Notes: generated by a model not told the origin, from the letters alone. A stretch of 64,000 nucleotides of DNA from Neckera pumila (GCA_963969595.1 OZ018409.1:20182975-20246974); one strand, 5' to 3'; numbered from the stretch's first letter, positions 1 to 12,900 are shown. Made by a program: numbers and translations.

Positions 1-201
1 ACACATCCGACATTATGCATTTCTAATTGGGGTAGAGACATAGCTTGCTATTAGCCGATTGTTAATATGGTTGTGGAAAAACTAATCAGAAGGATGATAG
101 TTATTGGCGTTACTCCAGGAGCATCCGACTTAATTGAGTTGGGAATTCCATTTAGGGTTCCTGAATTGGTGTGCATGTCTGGGTTGTTGGATTTTGGTCA
201 G

Positions 202-491
202 GACGAGATGCTACCGAAGACTTTGAGGACGTTGGCCACAGCAAGGCAGCCCAAGAGAAAATGAATGACTTCTACGTTGGGGAGTGTCCCGAAGTGTTGG
301 AAAAGAAGCTAGCAGCTGCCGCAGCAGCAGCATCAGCAACGGAATTAAAGTTTGCTGGACGTGCAGCTCCGGCTTCTACCAACAACGTGGGCATCTTTAG
401 CAAAATCTTGCAGTTTTTGGTGCCTCTTCTGTTGCTAGGGCTTGCGTTTGCACTCAGGAAGCATGGCAAGGAAGAGGACATCAAAGTATGA
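202..491 (+). CDS. Cytochrome b5, tail-anchored (last exon, partial gene)
   Basis: This is the 3' exon of a cytochrome b5 gene; the upstream exons with the first haem histidine (HPGG) lie outside the window. The exon follows an acceptor ending in TCAG at 198-201 and opens inside a Gly codon (phase 1). It encodes the end of the haem domain, with RDATEDFEDVGHS carrying the second haem-ligand His, followed by YVGE. A long Ala-rich linker comes next, then a hydrophobic segment (ILQFLVPLLLLGLAFAL) and a basic/acidic tail, ending at TGA 489-491. This is the layout of an ER tail-anchored electron carrier that feeds desaturases, hydroxylases and P450s. The linker (about 35 residues, including seven Ala in a row) is longer than in typical plant b5 of ~135 aa. 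Family identity is secure from the motif; substrate partners cannot be read. The ~300 bases after the stop are presumed 3' UTR. Confidence 0.9.
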
Positions 492-1232
492 ATCATGCAT
501 GCTTTCTTTATGCGTGGTAAGGCGCATTGCCTAGAGCATTGAAACCGACTACCGCACTTCATGAGTCACAAGTATAGTCCATCCAGGAGACTACTCAATT
601 CTTGGATTTGTACAGACATTATTGGGACGCAATAATTTTGCACTGTGTATGGTCGTAGCGATCAAGTATTCTGAGTTGGAGACTTGTCAGTGGTACCGTA
701 CTTCTGTATCTAAGAAAGGAACGATTTTATAATTAAATTAGAACAGGACCATATTATGTCTGTTGGTTATTGTTGGTGCTCTTTTTCTTCTTTTATGTTT
801 CTTGTGGGGTGGGGTCGGGGGCACACATCGATATATCATTCAACGGCAAACTTCTTGTATGTTTTCAATTCTACTGAGGGTGCAGTGGTAGCCTTTTCCG
901 TCACCTAACCATTTCATCTGGACGCGACTCTGGACATTGCTTACATTGCTTTTGATTTGCTTTAGAATCGTGTGTTGATTGACTATGCAAGAGCATCAGA
1001 GCATTGCCACAGGTAGCATTCCATTTGACCACGGCATCAAGAAGTAGCAAAGGCACTTATTTCCCGTGAAGTCAAAAGTCTTCGCACTCTTTAAAAGTCT
1101 TCGTTAAAGTTTTTCCTTTTCTCACACCTCTCTTTAGCCTCCCTATCTTCCATGGAGACCATAGTCAAAGTTGACCAAGTTGCCTACAACAAAGGTTCTC
1201 CATTGCTACACAAATGTGGAGTAATGGGAGGT

Positions 1233-1314
1233 ATTTTTCAACTTGTATTGTGAAGAAGTATTTGTGTGGAGCCATTTTTCAACTTGTATTGTGAAGGGGT
1301 ATTGGTCTAGAGCC
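1233..1314. repeat. 41-bp tandem duplication, two copies
   Basis: Two adjacent copies begin with ATTTTTCAACTTGTATTGTG at 1233 and 1274. They differ at a few positions in the second half. A third copy is started (ATTTTT at 1315) but breaks off. Confidence 0.85.
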
Positions 1315-4300
1315 ATTTTTCTCTAGACAAGCGCAGCAAGCCTGGAATAACGTTGCTAAAGCCGTTGGCAAGGCCTAATAGCAATGCTCTCAATATCCTC
1401 GCACATTAAATGCTCTAATACTCTTAAATGTGAATGATAAGAGATTCAGATCCCTCATAATATTCTCTTGATTCTTAATTTTAGCTTCTCAAGCAATGGT
1501 CCTTGAAACCACTCTTCATCCTAAATTTAGTGGCTTGTCCTTTATTCTATGGAGTACTTGACTATCTGTAGGTTGTATTCGGTAAGTAAGGGTAGTGAAC
1601 AAGAATTATGAGGGCTCTTAAAAAATAAATGTAAACTTATAGTACGTTAGATTTACAAGCATGGATATAGGTTGAGATATAGGTGCTCTAAGGTAGTACG
1701 GAGTATGTTTCATTGTTGTTTGTTTAGACATATTACATATTCAAATTAATCCTATTTAAACTTTTGTTTTTTGCAATAGAATTGTAAATTGAAGAATTTT
1801 TATATGAATTTGATTAACTTATTTTTGAGGAAAAAAATGATACCTTGTAGGTGGAATTTTTGTTATTTTTGGCAAAATTTTGCCACATCCTACAAAAAGA
1901 CACATTTTGTGACAACATTCCAAATATTCAAGAATGAAGTGACAACAAAAGGATTATTGTTTCTTAGAAAATATATTGGTAGTTGGTCAAAGCAAGTATA
2001 TATAGAGAGCTAGGGACATTAAGATGCTTCTCCATAAAGTCAATACTTCTCCAAATTCTTCAATTAACTACATCCTTTGAAAGCTACAAAAGAGAGGCAG
2101 AATGTATTTAAATTTTTTAAGGCATATTAAACAAGGAAAAGTAATAGTAGAAAAATTTAGAATTAATAAATTAAAATCATAGTTAGAACTTAGAAGATTG
2201 TAAAAGTTGTCTTAAATCCATCACCAATTTACCACCGATTTAATACTAATCCATTCTCAATTACAAGATGCTAAAGTCAAAGAATAACTAGAGCCAAAAC
2301 AATGTTGTTAGATATTGATGAGTATGGCACATTCCTTGAAAATTTTAGATGCAAAATTGTGCTTGGAAGGGATTAAAAAGATGAATAGTAGTGCACTTGC
2401 CTACACCTTAAATCTTTCATCTTTCATACACATTATTTTTCCTCTTTCATAGCTTTTAAAATAAGTAATTAGAATTTGGTGGAAAATTGACTCTGAGAAA
2501 GGTTTCATAGAAGATAGAATTTTTTTGTCCACATCTCTAGCTTTCATTATTGCCTCTTAAAGGTATTGTTCTCATCCACATTTGAACTTTGAAGTGGATC
2601 TCTTATCTGCCTACAAGGTTGTAATGGTAATCCTGAAGTGCCTTGAAAGTTGTGAAATAATGAATGAACCTTTTGTCATGTGTAGAAACAACATAATTTT
2701 GTTCATTGAAATTCATAAAATCATGATTTTTCAACCCAACTCTAACCCTTTTGGCATAGTTTTCCATTGAGATGTTATAATCCAAACCCTATTCCAATTT
2801 TCACAACATGATAAAATTTGGTCTTAAATGAATGTTGCAAATGGATATGATTATCAATGTACTTGTCTGTGCCCCAATCTTCTACTATTACGATTTGGTT
2901 TCAATCTACTCAATCTTTTGCTAGTTAGTTTATTTTGTTCTCCTTTAATTTACTTGATATTACATAACATTCAGTAGCCTTCCTAGAGGCTGCCTTTGCT
3001 TTCATCCAAGCAATGTGTCCACCCACCCAAGTTGCAGTGAGCAGCATGTATCCCTGTAACTACTGATGGTGTGGAATATTTGACACCATTTCGTTGGAGG
3101 GTAGGAGCGTGGCCCACTGCTACTAAATGTTACGTAACCTAAGGTAACTACATTGTTTTGTCCATTGGTGAGGGTGCAAAAGTAGTGTCAATTGCAAAAT
3201 TAGGGCTACTACAAAACTTTTTGGGGGGAAATTTTGGGGGAAATTATTATTATAATGAAATATCTAAATCTGCATTAAATTCAAATAGTATGATTTAATA
3301 AATGGTATCACACATACTAAAAGGATACTGAAATCCGTGTATATCTACTGGCAACCCTTACCAAAACGTGGTCTAAAACGTATACGTCTTGAATCTATGA
3401 TCAACGTTAACAAATACTCCGTGTCTAGGTTTTTTCCATGATATTCAAATAATGCATACAAGCATGCATTCGAATTGCCTTTCAATCTGCCACCAAGGCT
3501 CAACAAGAAGTAAGGCAATTTAATCAATGCCCCAAAATAGTTTACACAAATTAGCAAGATGCCAACACTTCACATTGCGTGCCTTCCTGTACTGAACTAA
3601 CAAGTATTGATGTAAAGCTTCTGGTCTACTAACGGTATGCTACATCTCAAAGGAATGTGTCTGCTTGATGCAGAATTGTATTTACCGACTCTATCTACTC
3701 AAAACACGGTTCTTTATATGCCATTCTAAAATACACCGAGTAGACCCCGAAGCACTGTTCTGTTGCCCAACATATGGAAAGTATTAGATCTCCAAACGGC
3801 ATTCTACATGATTTCAGTGCTGATTACCACCATAGCGCTAATTCCTGACAAAAAATGTAGCATGAAAATCAACAACAAATCAGCTTCCATACTCGAAAAT
3901 ATAAGTAGTTAGAAAGACAGCAAAGACCAAGTAGTTTGAAACTTGCCTTGAATATCTGGGGTTCACTAAACTTCTCCACGTTTCGGCGGCATTTTTTGTT
4001 TGTTTGTTTGTTTATGTTCATCTGTACTGATTGTGTCTGAGATTCCCAATAATAATTTATACATGTTGCTCTGTACGTCTCTGCTCAAAACGTTACAGAA
4101 ACGGGTCAGGACATCCATATTCTGTTTTTTGAGTTATCCTCACGAAGAGCGGGTTGTAGTAATTCCACGTTCTTTTGAAATATGATGCGTTTTATTATTC
4201 AAGAAAAGGGGAGCAGGTTCAATTGAGAATTGACACGAGGAAGAAGATACCTTCTCAACGTCTGAGTGAGGTCAGAGGATTCTGCGGTCATTGGCGCCGG

Positions 4301-4532
4301 ACACGATGGTTTCAGATGTGAAACCAATCTTCGTTCACGGTCAAGCTAAAGAAATGTGGAGAGCGTTGATTTCAGTGCCCTTCTGATCACATCTGTATTG
4401 CATACCGTGTTAGTATCACTTCAAATGGCGTGAAATTTAAACCATACCATCGGTTTAGGATATTCACACAAGAAGAAAACACATCTTGACAAGAAAATAT
4501 TTCTGCAAAAACATATGCCACTCAGAGAGAAG

Positions 4533-4601
4533 TAGAATTCTGCTCAGGGGGCCATGACCATAACTACATTGATGTATACTACTTTCATGAGCAGAATTCT
4601 A
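4533..4601. repeat. 14-bp perfect inverted repeat
   Basis: The arms TAGAATTCTGCTCA (4533-4546) and TGAGCAGAATTCTA (4588-4601) are exact reverse complements separated by 41 bases. The arms themselves contain a GAATTC palindrome. It could be the core of a very small foldback element or an RNA hairpin. Confidence 0.7.
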
Positions 4602-5077
4602 CCATTATCCCCAGATGGACTCGTTTCTATGGGCAAAAAAGCAGAGATTCGGATCTCAATAGGATTTGAGAAAAGGTGTTGCATTCAAGACGTATCCCTA
4701 TACCATGGACTTAAAAGTAGATTATTGGATCTACATTTTCTCAGTTAAGCTTTAATACATTTAAAATCTAAGAACTATTTGAAAATTGAGGTTTGACTTT
4801 CAATATGCCCCTCAGGATTGCAAGGTCCTTTAAGGGTTAACCCTGAAAAGACCAACGACTCGTGGTTTCAAAAATCACTAATTCAATTGATCCTATTGGT
4901 GTATATTTATATTTCAGCTGGGGCTAAATTCTAAATCACCAGACTCACTGAAGAAAAACCTGCATGTGTCGATAAAAACAAAAAAAAATTGCACGAAAAA
5001 AAAGTAGTCAAATGGCCTGCTAAAAATTGCTAAAAACCATGAGTTCCTACAGGGGCTAATCCGGAAACGTATTAAGC

Positions 5078-5476
5078 TCACATAAGGCTGATCATTTTCG
5101 TACCACTAGAGGCGTCCTTGGACGTGGAGTCAACAATCTCTTGGAACGCAATCACTTCCTTGGTAACAACCTTGCGCACCTCCCGCACATCAGCTTGAGC
5201 CCCCTGGACAGCATCCAGCCTCAGCAGAAGCGCCATGGCACACTCGCTCCATCGCAAGCGTTCCTTGGGATCGGAGCACAGCTTCTCAAACTGCGCAGAC
5301 CCGGCCAGCACCTGCAAATGCGCCCTGAGATCCTGTCGCACTTGGTAAATCACTTGCAGCTTCTCCAAGGGACGCGTTCTGCGCACCATCAACCCTCGCC
5401 ACTGCGCCTGGATTCGCGTGGCAGCTTCCTGCTCACTTGGTGGAGGTCCCTTCAGCATCAAGCGTGCGGGATTCAT
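5078..5476 (-). CDS. IQ motif plus BAG domain co-chaperone (BAG5-like)
   Basis: The frame encodes 132 aa from the ATG at 5476 to TGA at 5078-5080. Residues 22-33 form a calmodulin-binding IQ motif (IQAQWRGLMVRR). It is followed by a BAG domain (about 35-115) rich in charged helices, with the plant-BAG pattern of L.KLQ.I..VR and a C-terminal V..EVIAFQEIVD helix. BAG domains bind the Hsp70 ATPase domain and promote nucleotide exchange; the IQ+BAG order is typical of plant BAG5-7 proteins. The frame stays open to another ATG at 5527. A good acceptor (TTTACATTAG) sits directly before the 5476 ATG, so the first exon may be a spliced leader farther up, possibly the GC-richer block at 6.3-6.6 kb. 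I see no organelle-targeting peptide in this exon, so the model may lack an N-terminal exon. The domain call is firm and the start uncertain. Confidence 0.85.
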   Translation of the reverse strand: MNPARLMLKGPPPSEQEAATRIQAQWRGLMVRRTRPLEKLQVIYQVRQDLRAHLQVLAGSAQFEKLCSDPKERLRWSECAMALLLRLDAVQGAQADVREVRKVVTKEVIAFQEIVDSTSKDASSGTKMISLM

Positions 5477-6600
5477 TCTAATGTAAATGAACTCAAATGT
5501 CGGGGGTCGGACCTGTCTGGTATACATACAGGCAACAAATTTAGCTCCGGAGTTGGGTTCACTTGATAACCCTAATTAAGATACTAAGAGGTGTCGTACC
5601 ACAGCTTCTGCCTGTTCAACACTCTGGAATCCCTAATCAGAGCGTCAACAATTTGCCTCCCAACGCACCAGTAAAGCAAACTCAAGCATGAGGAATACCA
5701 ATTCTGAAAGTGGTACCAATGCAATCAAGGCCTTCCAAAGGGAGAATCAGACCTCTAAACGTGAAAGTTCACCATGCAAAGCTCAAGATGTAATCAGGAG
5801 AGCGTAATCTCAAAGTCAGCTAAAACACAAACAGCCTGAAGGGTATGTACATGTAATGAGATAATTCAAACAACCTAGTCTTGCTGTTCAACACTCTCGA
5901 ACCCCTAATCAGAGCATCAACAACTTGCCTCCCAACACATCATTAGAGCAAACTGAAGCATGAAGAAAGTAGTACCAATGCAATCAAGACCTTACAACGG
6001 GAGAATCAGACCTCGAAACGGGAAAGTGCAGCATGCAAAGCTCAAGATGTAATCAGCAAGCGTAATCTCAAGATTAGCTAAAACATGAAACACCCTGAAG
6101 GGTATGTACAGGTAATGGGATTTATTAAAACAACCTAGGCTTGAGGGAGTTTGTAGCAGCCATACCAGAAGCGCATACATATCATCCTTACGCATGCTAG
6201 CTTAACTTCCATAAACAGTTTGTGCACTCGAACAAAGAAATACGACAAAGTCTGAAACAGAAAAAGTCTGAAAGTCGCCTACTTGGATGAAGCTCCTGGA
6301 ATAGGTCAAAAGCAAATGGCGTGAAAGTGTGGAAGATCAAAATACAGTACATACACTAGGAGTACCAAAGACCTGACTTTCAAAACCACAAGAAAATCAT
6401 TGAAAAGGCGGTGCTTTTCTTCAAAGAATGAGCTCCGGGATGAGCTCCAGGGCCGGCTATGGATGGATGGTCGGTGATGGCAGGGAGGGGTACCTCTGTC
6501 ACCACGCAACGGGCTAATTCGCTTGCATCCCCTCGGAGTGTCGTTTCGTGTAACGTCCTGTGCACGTCGATCCGTTCTTTGGAAATTTTCTAGGAGTAAG
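5477..6600. promoter_or_regulatory. Upstream/leader region of the IQ-BAG gene
   Basis: No additional protein exon can be proved. The region carries the tandem duplication at 5613-6140. A block at about 6400-6570, read on the minus strand, has the composition of a transcribed 5' leader. A leader intron ending at the acceptor before 5476 would explain this. This is inference from composition and splice signals only. Confidence 0.35.
5613..6140. repeat. ~272-bp imperfect tandem duplication
   Basis: Two direct copies start with TGTTCAACACTCT at 5613 and 5885. They share many blocks, among them TGCCTCCCAAC, GCATGCAAAGCTCAAG or its near match, and CCTGAAGGGTATGTACA, and end near ACAACCTAG. They differ by roughly 15 percent including small indels, so the event is not recent. 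The duplication lies just upstream of the BAG coding exon. Confidence 0.85.
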
Positions 6601-8524
6601 TCAAGCTCGTTTCCTCAGACTCGTCAACTGTGTATTCTATGGAATCATCCTGAGCTGCTCAGAGTGACCCACTCTGAGCAAAAGAAAAAGCAACAACATG
6701 GAAAAGAGATGCGAAAGGGAAAGGGAGAGAAAAGTGAGGTGCTGGGCCACAGCACCAGTCCCGGGTGTGGACGTTGGCAGACGTGGTTGTGTGCGACTCA
6801 GTACTGGACGTCCATCAGTATCATGTCTGTGACAGAAATCCTTTTTGTGACCCAACTTAAACACCTAAATTCAGCGTTTTTTTAGAACAGCAATCCCTTC
6901 GGTATCCTCACTTGATTGAAGAAAATTTGACAATAAATGTGTTTGTTTGTGTTTTTGTCAGAGTTCGCAAAATTTTCCCAGCGAAAGAATTGTTGGTTAT
7001 CGAACATTTGCATGGTACTTTCGAATTTATGCCGTTGCCCTCTTGGCCTTGGTACGTTGGGTTAGAACCAGGGCTTTTTTTTCTTCATGTTTTATGACGT
7101 GCCAAAGAGTGGCAATATAAAATGTTATAGTGGTGCTCTAAATTTCAACATTCATCCACATATCACATTAGCACATATCACATATCCATAATTCTATTTT
7201 CATCCACAATCTAGCAATTTCATCCAAGATTATTTTTTAATTTGAAGTTTCTGGCAAAAAACTTCATGGTTTGTCATCATCTTTTAGTCAAATTATCTTT
7301 TTTTGGTGTTGTGTAGTACTAAAAAGCCAAAAAAGACCTAGTTAGAATAGTCAAACATTGGCTCCCTCCTTGTAGCATTGGCTCACTTTTTAGTAAGATT
7401 TTACTCAAACTTTCTCACATATTTTTGTAAAGATCCTTTGGTGCAAAGTCAATATTTACATTAGAATAAAAATGGGGCCTTAAAAATTGTTGGTCCAAGC
7501 CACTCTTACGGCCCTCTTGGGGCTCCATTTACTTTCTCTAATGAGTTCAGTGTTTTTGTTGTGCTTCTTTTTGTTGAGAGTATAGAAGAATGCATTTTCA
7601 TTTTATGATTCTAAAGCTATGAGTCATTGTCTTCAAAGCAAACTTTAGGTGTAAATGGACTATTTGATGGTGAGAGTTGAGAGAAGGAATGAACAGTCAT
7701 AAGGAGTTGTTGATTCTCCTTCAATTTGATTGTTCAAATAGACTTCTAGATAAGATATAGTTAGTAGTGTTTGAATTGACTAAAGTTTCATGTAAATCTT
7801 TTAATTACTTTATCCATTTACAACATGAAGCTCCAAGGAAGTATTCTATTAAAATGTCCCTTCATCTCCCTTGTATTAACTTCCTTCTTCAAATCTTAAT
7901 CAAGTTTTAGGAATGAGGGGAAAGATTTGGGAGGTACCTTCAAGCAATGGTGAATTCATTACAAACAACTTGGCTTAGAGTAGCACATTAAAATGTGTAG
8001 TACTAAACTAATTAAAGCCTTGCAAACCCAAATGTACATGAAACTTTGAATGCCTCCAAAGAATTAAAACTAGCCCCCCTATAAACATCTAGGAAAAGAA
8101 TAGTCTCTTCTAGAACACAAAATTTGAATGGTCCATTCTCTAGCCTTCAAGAATGTAATGACTAATTACAACTTATGTGATTATATCACTTACAATGTTG
8201 ATTCTCACTATTGTACATCTAAGAGGAGCTCAAGAAACCATAACCATAATATTGTTGAGTTGTTCTAATAAGCCCCTTTGCAACAATATCTTCTCTAAAA
8301 TTTACGATCAATTCAAATAAAGAGTTCATTAAAATGAAAGATGCACGGCATTCTTGAACATTAGGGTAGGGTACCCTTTCCTTGCCTCATTGTTTGGACT
8401 CCACTCCAAATGGCTCAAACTCAATGATAATATTCTTGTGTAAAGGATATCCCTTGAATCACTCATTGCTATAGCAATGTAAAAGAGAGACCTTATTCTT
8501 TCTATTCAAGAATATTTGATGCGT

Positions 8525-8858
8525 CATTAGAGCAAAAATCAGCCTTCCAGAGGGCCGCTCCAAGTTGACATGCCAAGCTATTTCAAGCTTGGCCTGTCAA
8601 TCTGGAAAAGTGCCCTTGATGAGCAATCAGAGTGTATGACTCCTTGTTGGAGCAGTCAGATTTTGCAATTTTTTTTAATATATATATATAACAAATAATT
8701 TTTTATTTGAAAATCTAGATTCTTGCACCACTATCACAACAGTTTCAACTGTACTGCAATAGGGAAAAAACGAATTTTTCAAACCCGATAAACAAAATTT
8801 CAGGGTACTAAAGGGGTTCGTGGAGCAGCCCTCCGAAGGGCTGATTTTTTCTCTAATG
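8525..8858 (-). mobile_element. MITE family 1 (ATTAGAGAAAA ends), copy A
   Basis: The left end CATTAGAGCAAAAATCAGCC and the right end GGCTGATTTTTTCTCTAATG are inverted repeats. A subterminal foldback spells GCCAAGCTATTTCAAGCTTGG. The internal order is reversed relative to the copy at 16136, so this one is on the opposite strand. There is no coding capacity. The ends fit TA duplication just outside GAGAAAA, but the exact target-site duplication is not certain. Confidence 0.85.
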
Positions 8859-8986
8859 TCTATAACTCTTGTTGAAATATAGATGACATTGGTAAATCTA
8901 CATTGGCATAATGTCCATGTATAAGTACCCTAGTCTTCCTATTCAAGAATCATGTCTGCATGTAACCAAAATGGCAAAATCCAAAG

Positions 8987-9306
8987 CTTTAGAGAAAATT
9001 TTAGGCCTCCGCAAGGCGGTTCTATAGCCCTCCAAAGTACCCTGAAATTTGTTTTTTGCGGGTTAAAAAAATGATTTTCTCCTATTCCCACCCACCTGAA
9101 ATTGCAGTGGCAATGGCGCAGGAACCGAGTTTTAAGAGCTTAAAATTTATTAAAAAAAAAAAAAAATTTAAAACTTAAGAATTTTTTTTTTTTTGCAAAA
9201 TCTTTGCTAGTCTTTGACACTTTTCGAGAGTGACAAACCAAGCTTTGAAATAGCTTGGTTTCTCACTCTGGAACAGCCCTCCAAAGGGTTGAAATTTTAT
9301 GTAATG
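8987..9306 (+). mobile_element. MITE family 1, copy B (degraded ends)
   Basis: It starts TTTAGAGAAAATTTTAGGCC and ends GGTTGAAATTTTATGTAATG, a worn version of the family inverted repeat. Inside are the family landmarks TACCCTGAAATTTG, GGCAATGGCGCAGGAACC and the foldback AGCTTTGAAATAGCTTGG. It lies ~130 bases after copy A in the opposite orientation. Confidence 0.8.
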
Positions 9307-9976
9307 ATACAATTGAAAATATATTTACGCCTTTAGTAGACATAGACTAACCCATTTCAACATATGTGTTTACAAACTTTCACAGTACACATACTGTACT
9401 TGTTTAGAAAGTTTCCAAGGGGATAATTGTACTTGACTACCGAAAAAGCTGTACATTTTGAGATTTCCTACCTGATGTAATGGCCTCCCAACCTCCCTGA
9501 GATGAACCCTATGAATTCCATCCTTTCAATGTATGACAGTTATACACAAAACAAACAACCGCGATGACGATCCTTGTACGTGAACAACCAAATTTGACAG
9601 GCAAGGTGAGCGAGACGCAAATGTTGTGTAATCAAATGCAGGCTCAAGAGAATTTATTTCGTGGGCCCATGTCAAATCTGTACACTTGGAAAGTCTGGAC
9701 TAAAGCTCTATAAGTTAAAATTCCTTAATTAAATTTCTCTTTACTTCCCACACAGCATTGCGACCTTCCACGCCATGTCCCAGGAGAAATCCAAAAATGT
9801 CCATCTATGGAATTTTTTTCAAAAATTCCATAGTCAATGTGCAGTGATCACTGATGGTAGAATAGGATACACTAGGAATGGATTCCTCCTCTATGTGTGG
9901 CAGAATTGAAGCAAGCTAGCCGCTGCCCATGCATCGAGCGCCCAGGGATCAGATTGAATCGTCGATCACATCCCGA

Positions 9977-12900
9977 TCACGTCGCCAGGAGCACCCAAAC
10001 CGCAACGCTCGGCACGGCTTGATTCACTGCAAACAGCATATAATACCCCGGCGGCGCCAACGTCGGCCCTTGCGGCGCTGTGACCCCAATCTGATACAGA
10101 CTCGCCTGCGCCACTTGCACCGGCCCTCCCACCGCCAAGCTCACGACCCTCTGCCCTTGCTGAAACGAATGCGTGGAGTACGGCGCACTCACCAAGTTCA
10201 CCTCGACTGCGCCTGGCACCACCGCCAGCACGGCGATCGTCACCGTGAACGACGCCCCGTAGGTGATTTGTAACGGTGATGCAGTTACTGTAGGACGGAG
10301 GGTGTCGTGGATGGGGCTGAGATAAGGAGGGGAGAAGCTCTCCACGCGAAGTTCAGTGGGGAAGTCTGAGTCAAAGTTGTAGAATTGGTGGGGGTTGCTG
10401 CCGGCTATGAAGATGCGACCGTCTTGCATCAAGTTCGCGGTGGAGTGGTACATTCGAGCTATGTTTGAGGGGGTCATTGACACCATGCGGTAGCCGGGAC
10501 TGGCGTAGGTGTAGTACAATACTGGGCTGAAAGCCGGGTTCATCGCGTTCGTCCAACCCTGGAGGAAACAGAGTTTAATTAGGGTGCATGAGTAGTAAGA
10601 TTATTATACTTGGGGTACATTGGAACGTACGCGTAATGTTTATCTAAGCTATACAGAACAGTAAATCATACTCATTAGGATATGTTATATTGTCTTGGAG
10701 ACGTACATTAAACCTACAATTACATTTTTCGAATCTAAACACAACAGAAAAACATTCTCATTTTTCTAATCTATACATTGGAACGTACGCGTAATGTTTA
10801 TGTTCATTTGGTGTAAACATTATACTGAAGTGATTTCACATCTTCTCCCACATCTCAATGACTGCAAAGAGGAGAAATACGACTTATAGTATTTTAGAGC
10901 AATGAGACCAAACCCATAGGCCATGTTGCTCCTCTTCGAAGCCATTTCAAATTGGTCACAATTGGTCACAACAAGATATCCACACAACTGACGCACTCCG
11001 AATTCCAAATTGTTTCTACAGGCTCTTAGGGTTAGAGATTTTGTGATTCACGTGCCCTGATACGAAAACCAACAATCTAAGCATTCATGGTGCAAGCATG
11101 TTCACGATTTTCAATACCTGAGATCCCTGTTGCGCGCCATTGATGATCATCACGTCCCTTGTCGGCAGCAAAATCATATCCCCCATGCACCTCGGAAACG
11201 GCATGACATCGTCCATCGCCCAAACCGGATTCACATCCGACACCACCATGCGTCCACACGTCGACGAGCACGGCATCCCCGCCGCAGAATTCAAATACGC
11301 CCCATACTGCGCCCCTCCACACACCAGAATCTCCACCACGGAGAAGTCGTTGGATGCAAGCAACGGCAGCATCACGGAGCTTCCTGCCGACGGGTAGTTC
11401 CTTGGCTCCCCTGCGATTTGAGGGAACGTCTGGACAACCGTGTTGGTATTATAGTTGTACTCGATGGAGTCGCGGTTGGCGAAGATGAAGAGGTTGCCAT
11501 TGGGAAGGAGATGGACGTACGGGTAGAGGTTGTCGTTCTGGTCGTCGTTCGTGGCGTTCAGGAAAGGGAAGTACAGAGGCCCATTAACGTTTGAGGGGAT
11601 GAATTCGAGGTTGAAAGCGGCCCTGCCGCCGATGATGATTTGACGGCCGTCAGGGAGGAGTTGGTTTGTGGAGTACCAGCGACCGGATTGAAGCGCAGTG
11701 GTGTTGGATTCTGCCCAGTCGCAGGTATCGGAAGGGGGGCAGGGCACAAAGGTCCTGCAGCATGGGACGCATAGTTGATCAGATTGTGTATACATGTGCA
11801 GGAGACCACGGCAGTTACATTCGTGACTCAGAGTACCAGAATTGTAAACAAGCATTCTTGAAAGCGCACATATTCCTACAAACTAGGACCAGTGTAGGCC
11901 TAGGATATCTGATTGACGTTCCAGATTGACATTCCAGACGGGGCTACTGAAAAGTGCGAATTCCTTGAAAAATTTGGCCATTAGAAGGAATATGACGACC
12001 ATGGCTTTTTATCAACGTCGGCATTAACCATATATTCCATTAGAGGTTCCATTGACCATACAGGTAAGCTTAAAATTATGCTAATTGTGAAAATCTATTG
12101 ACATTAACGTCAGTTTAGTAAAGTGGCGCGATTCTGGCGCCAAAAATTGTGACATGTGTGTGTATGAGGACCTAAAAACTAAGAATGGCGTGGATTTATG
12201 TTTCAGAACACCTGTTCTGAAACGTGTAAAGTATTGGAATACTGTCATTTTAACGGAATGAACGATCATTTGCTTTTTTGCAATTGTTTTGTAGCTTAAC
12301 ACAAAATTAATATGGCGAATTTCATTCAAATGGTAGTATTCCATACATTTTCAGACTGCACGATCTGATCCGCAAAAGTGATATCTAGGAAAGATATACA
12401 TTATAGACATCTAGGATAGATTTCAAAAATCTAGGACTCATATGAATTTCAGAAATCTAGAACAAGCATAGATTTCATGTACAGATTTAACAGTTCAAAT
12501 CACACGGTCTGAACTGTTACAAGTGCCACAGTAACAGGATACTGCCATTTTAATGAAATTGGCTAGTAATATGCAGTGAATATTCATAGGCTCAAACTTC
12601 ATAGAAATTGGCGTGACCAGATTTGGAGAAATTTTTCCATTTTAAACAATTTTGAAGAATATGATGACTATGGCATTTGATCAATGTCGTTACGAATGGT
12701 TTTAGGGTTTAGGGAAACTTCATTTTCATAGCAGATTTCATTGAAACCGGCGTACCCTGATTGAAACCTCAGATCTACCCAAGTCCTAGTTTAGAATGCT
12801 CTCCACACGTGAAATTTGGCACTCTGAATCACGCAATCGTAACAAACATGGCAATGGGAGATGAAGAGGGGAGTGTAGACCTAGAAGTGCGCGGACATAC

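Larger units (their letters stand above)
492..5077. other. Non-coding, AT-rich intergenic region
   Basis: I see no supportable gene here. About the first 250 bases should be the 3' UTR of the cytochrome b5 gene. It also holds a 41-bp tandem duplication (1233-1314), a GTTT run (3993-4013) and a 14-bp inverted repeat near 4.5 kb. A relic TTAA junction lies at 4837-4840, with TTTAAGGG before it and CCCTGAAAAG after it. Open frames are short, lack family resemblance and have the base composition of the surroundings. Confidence 0.6.
6601..9976. other. Non-coding region between the BAG and GLOX genes
   Basis: I see nothing gene-like here. Two MITE copies (8525-8858 and 8987-9306) lie in the middle, with a short TA run near 8680 and an A/T-rich internal tract near 9150-9195. 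The last ~500 bases before 9977 are the expected 3' flank of the GLOX gene. Confidence 0.6.

Noticed and set aside
272..562. Minus-strand open frame of 96 codons over the cytochrome b5 exon
   Set aside because: It is antisense to a clearly conserved coding exon, and its Ala run is simply the reverse reading of the GCA-rich linker.
9929..10273. Plus-strand Arg/His-rich open frame
   Set aside because: It is antisense to the last GLOX exon; the Arg/His bias comes from the GC-rich complementary codons.
11130..11594. Plus-strand open frame of 154 codons
   Set aside because: It is antisense to GLOX exon 3, which has an unambiguous protein family match on the minus strand.
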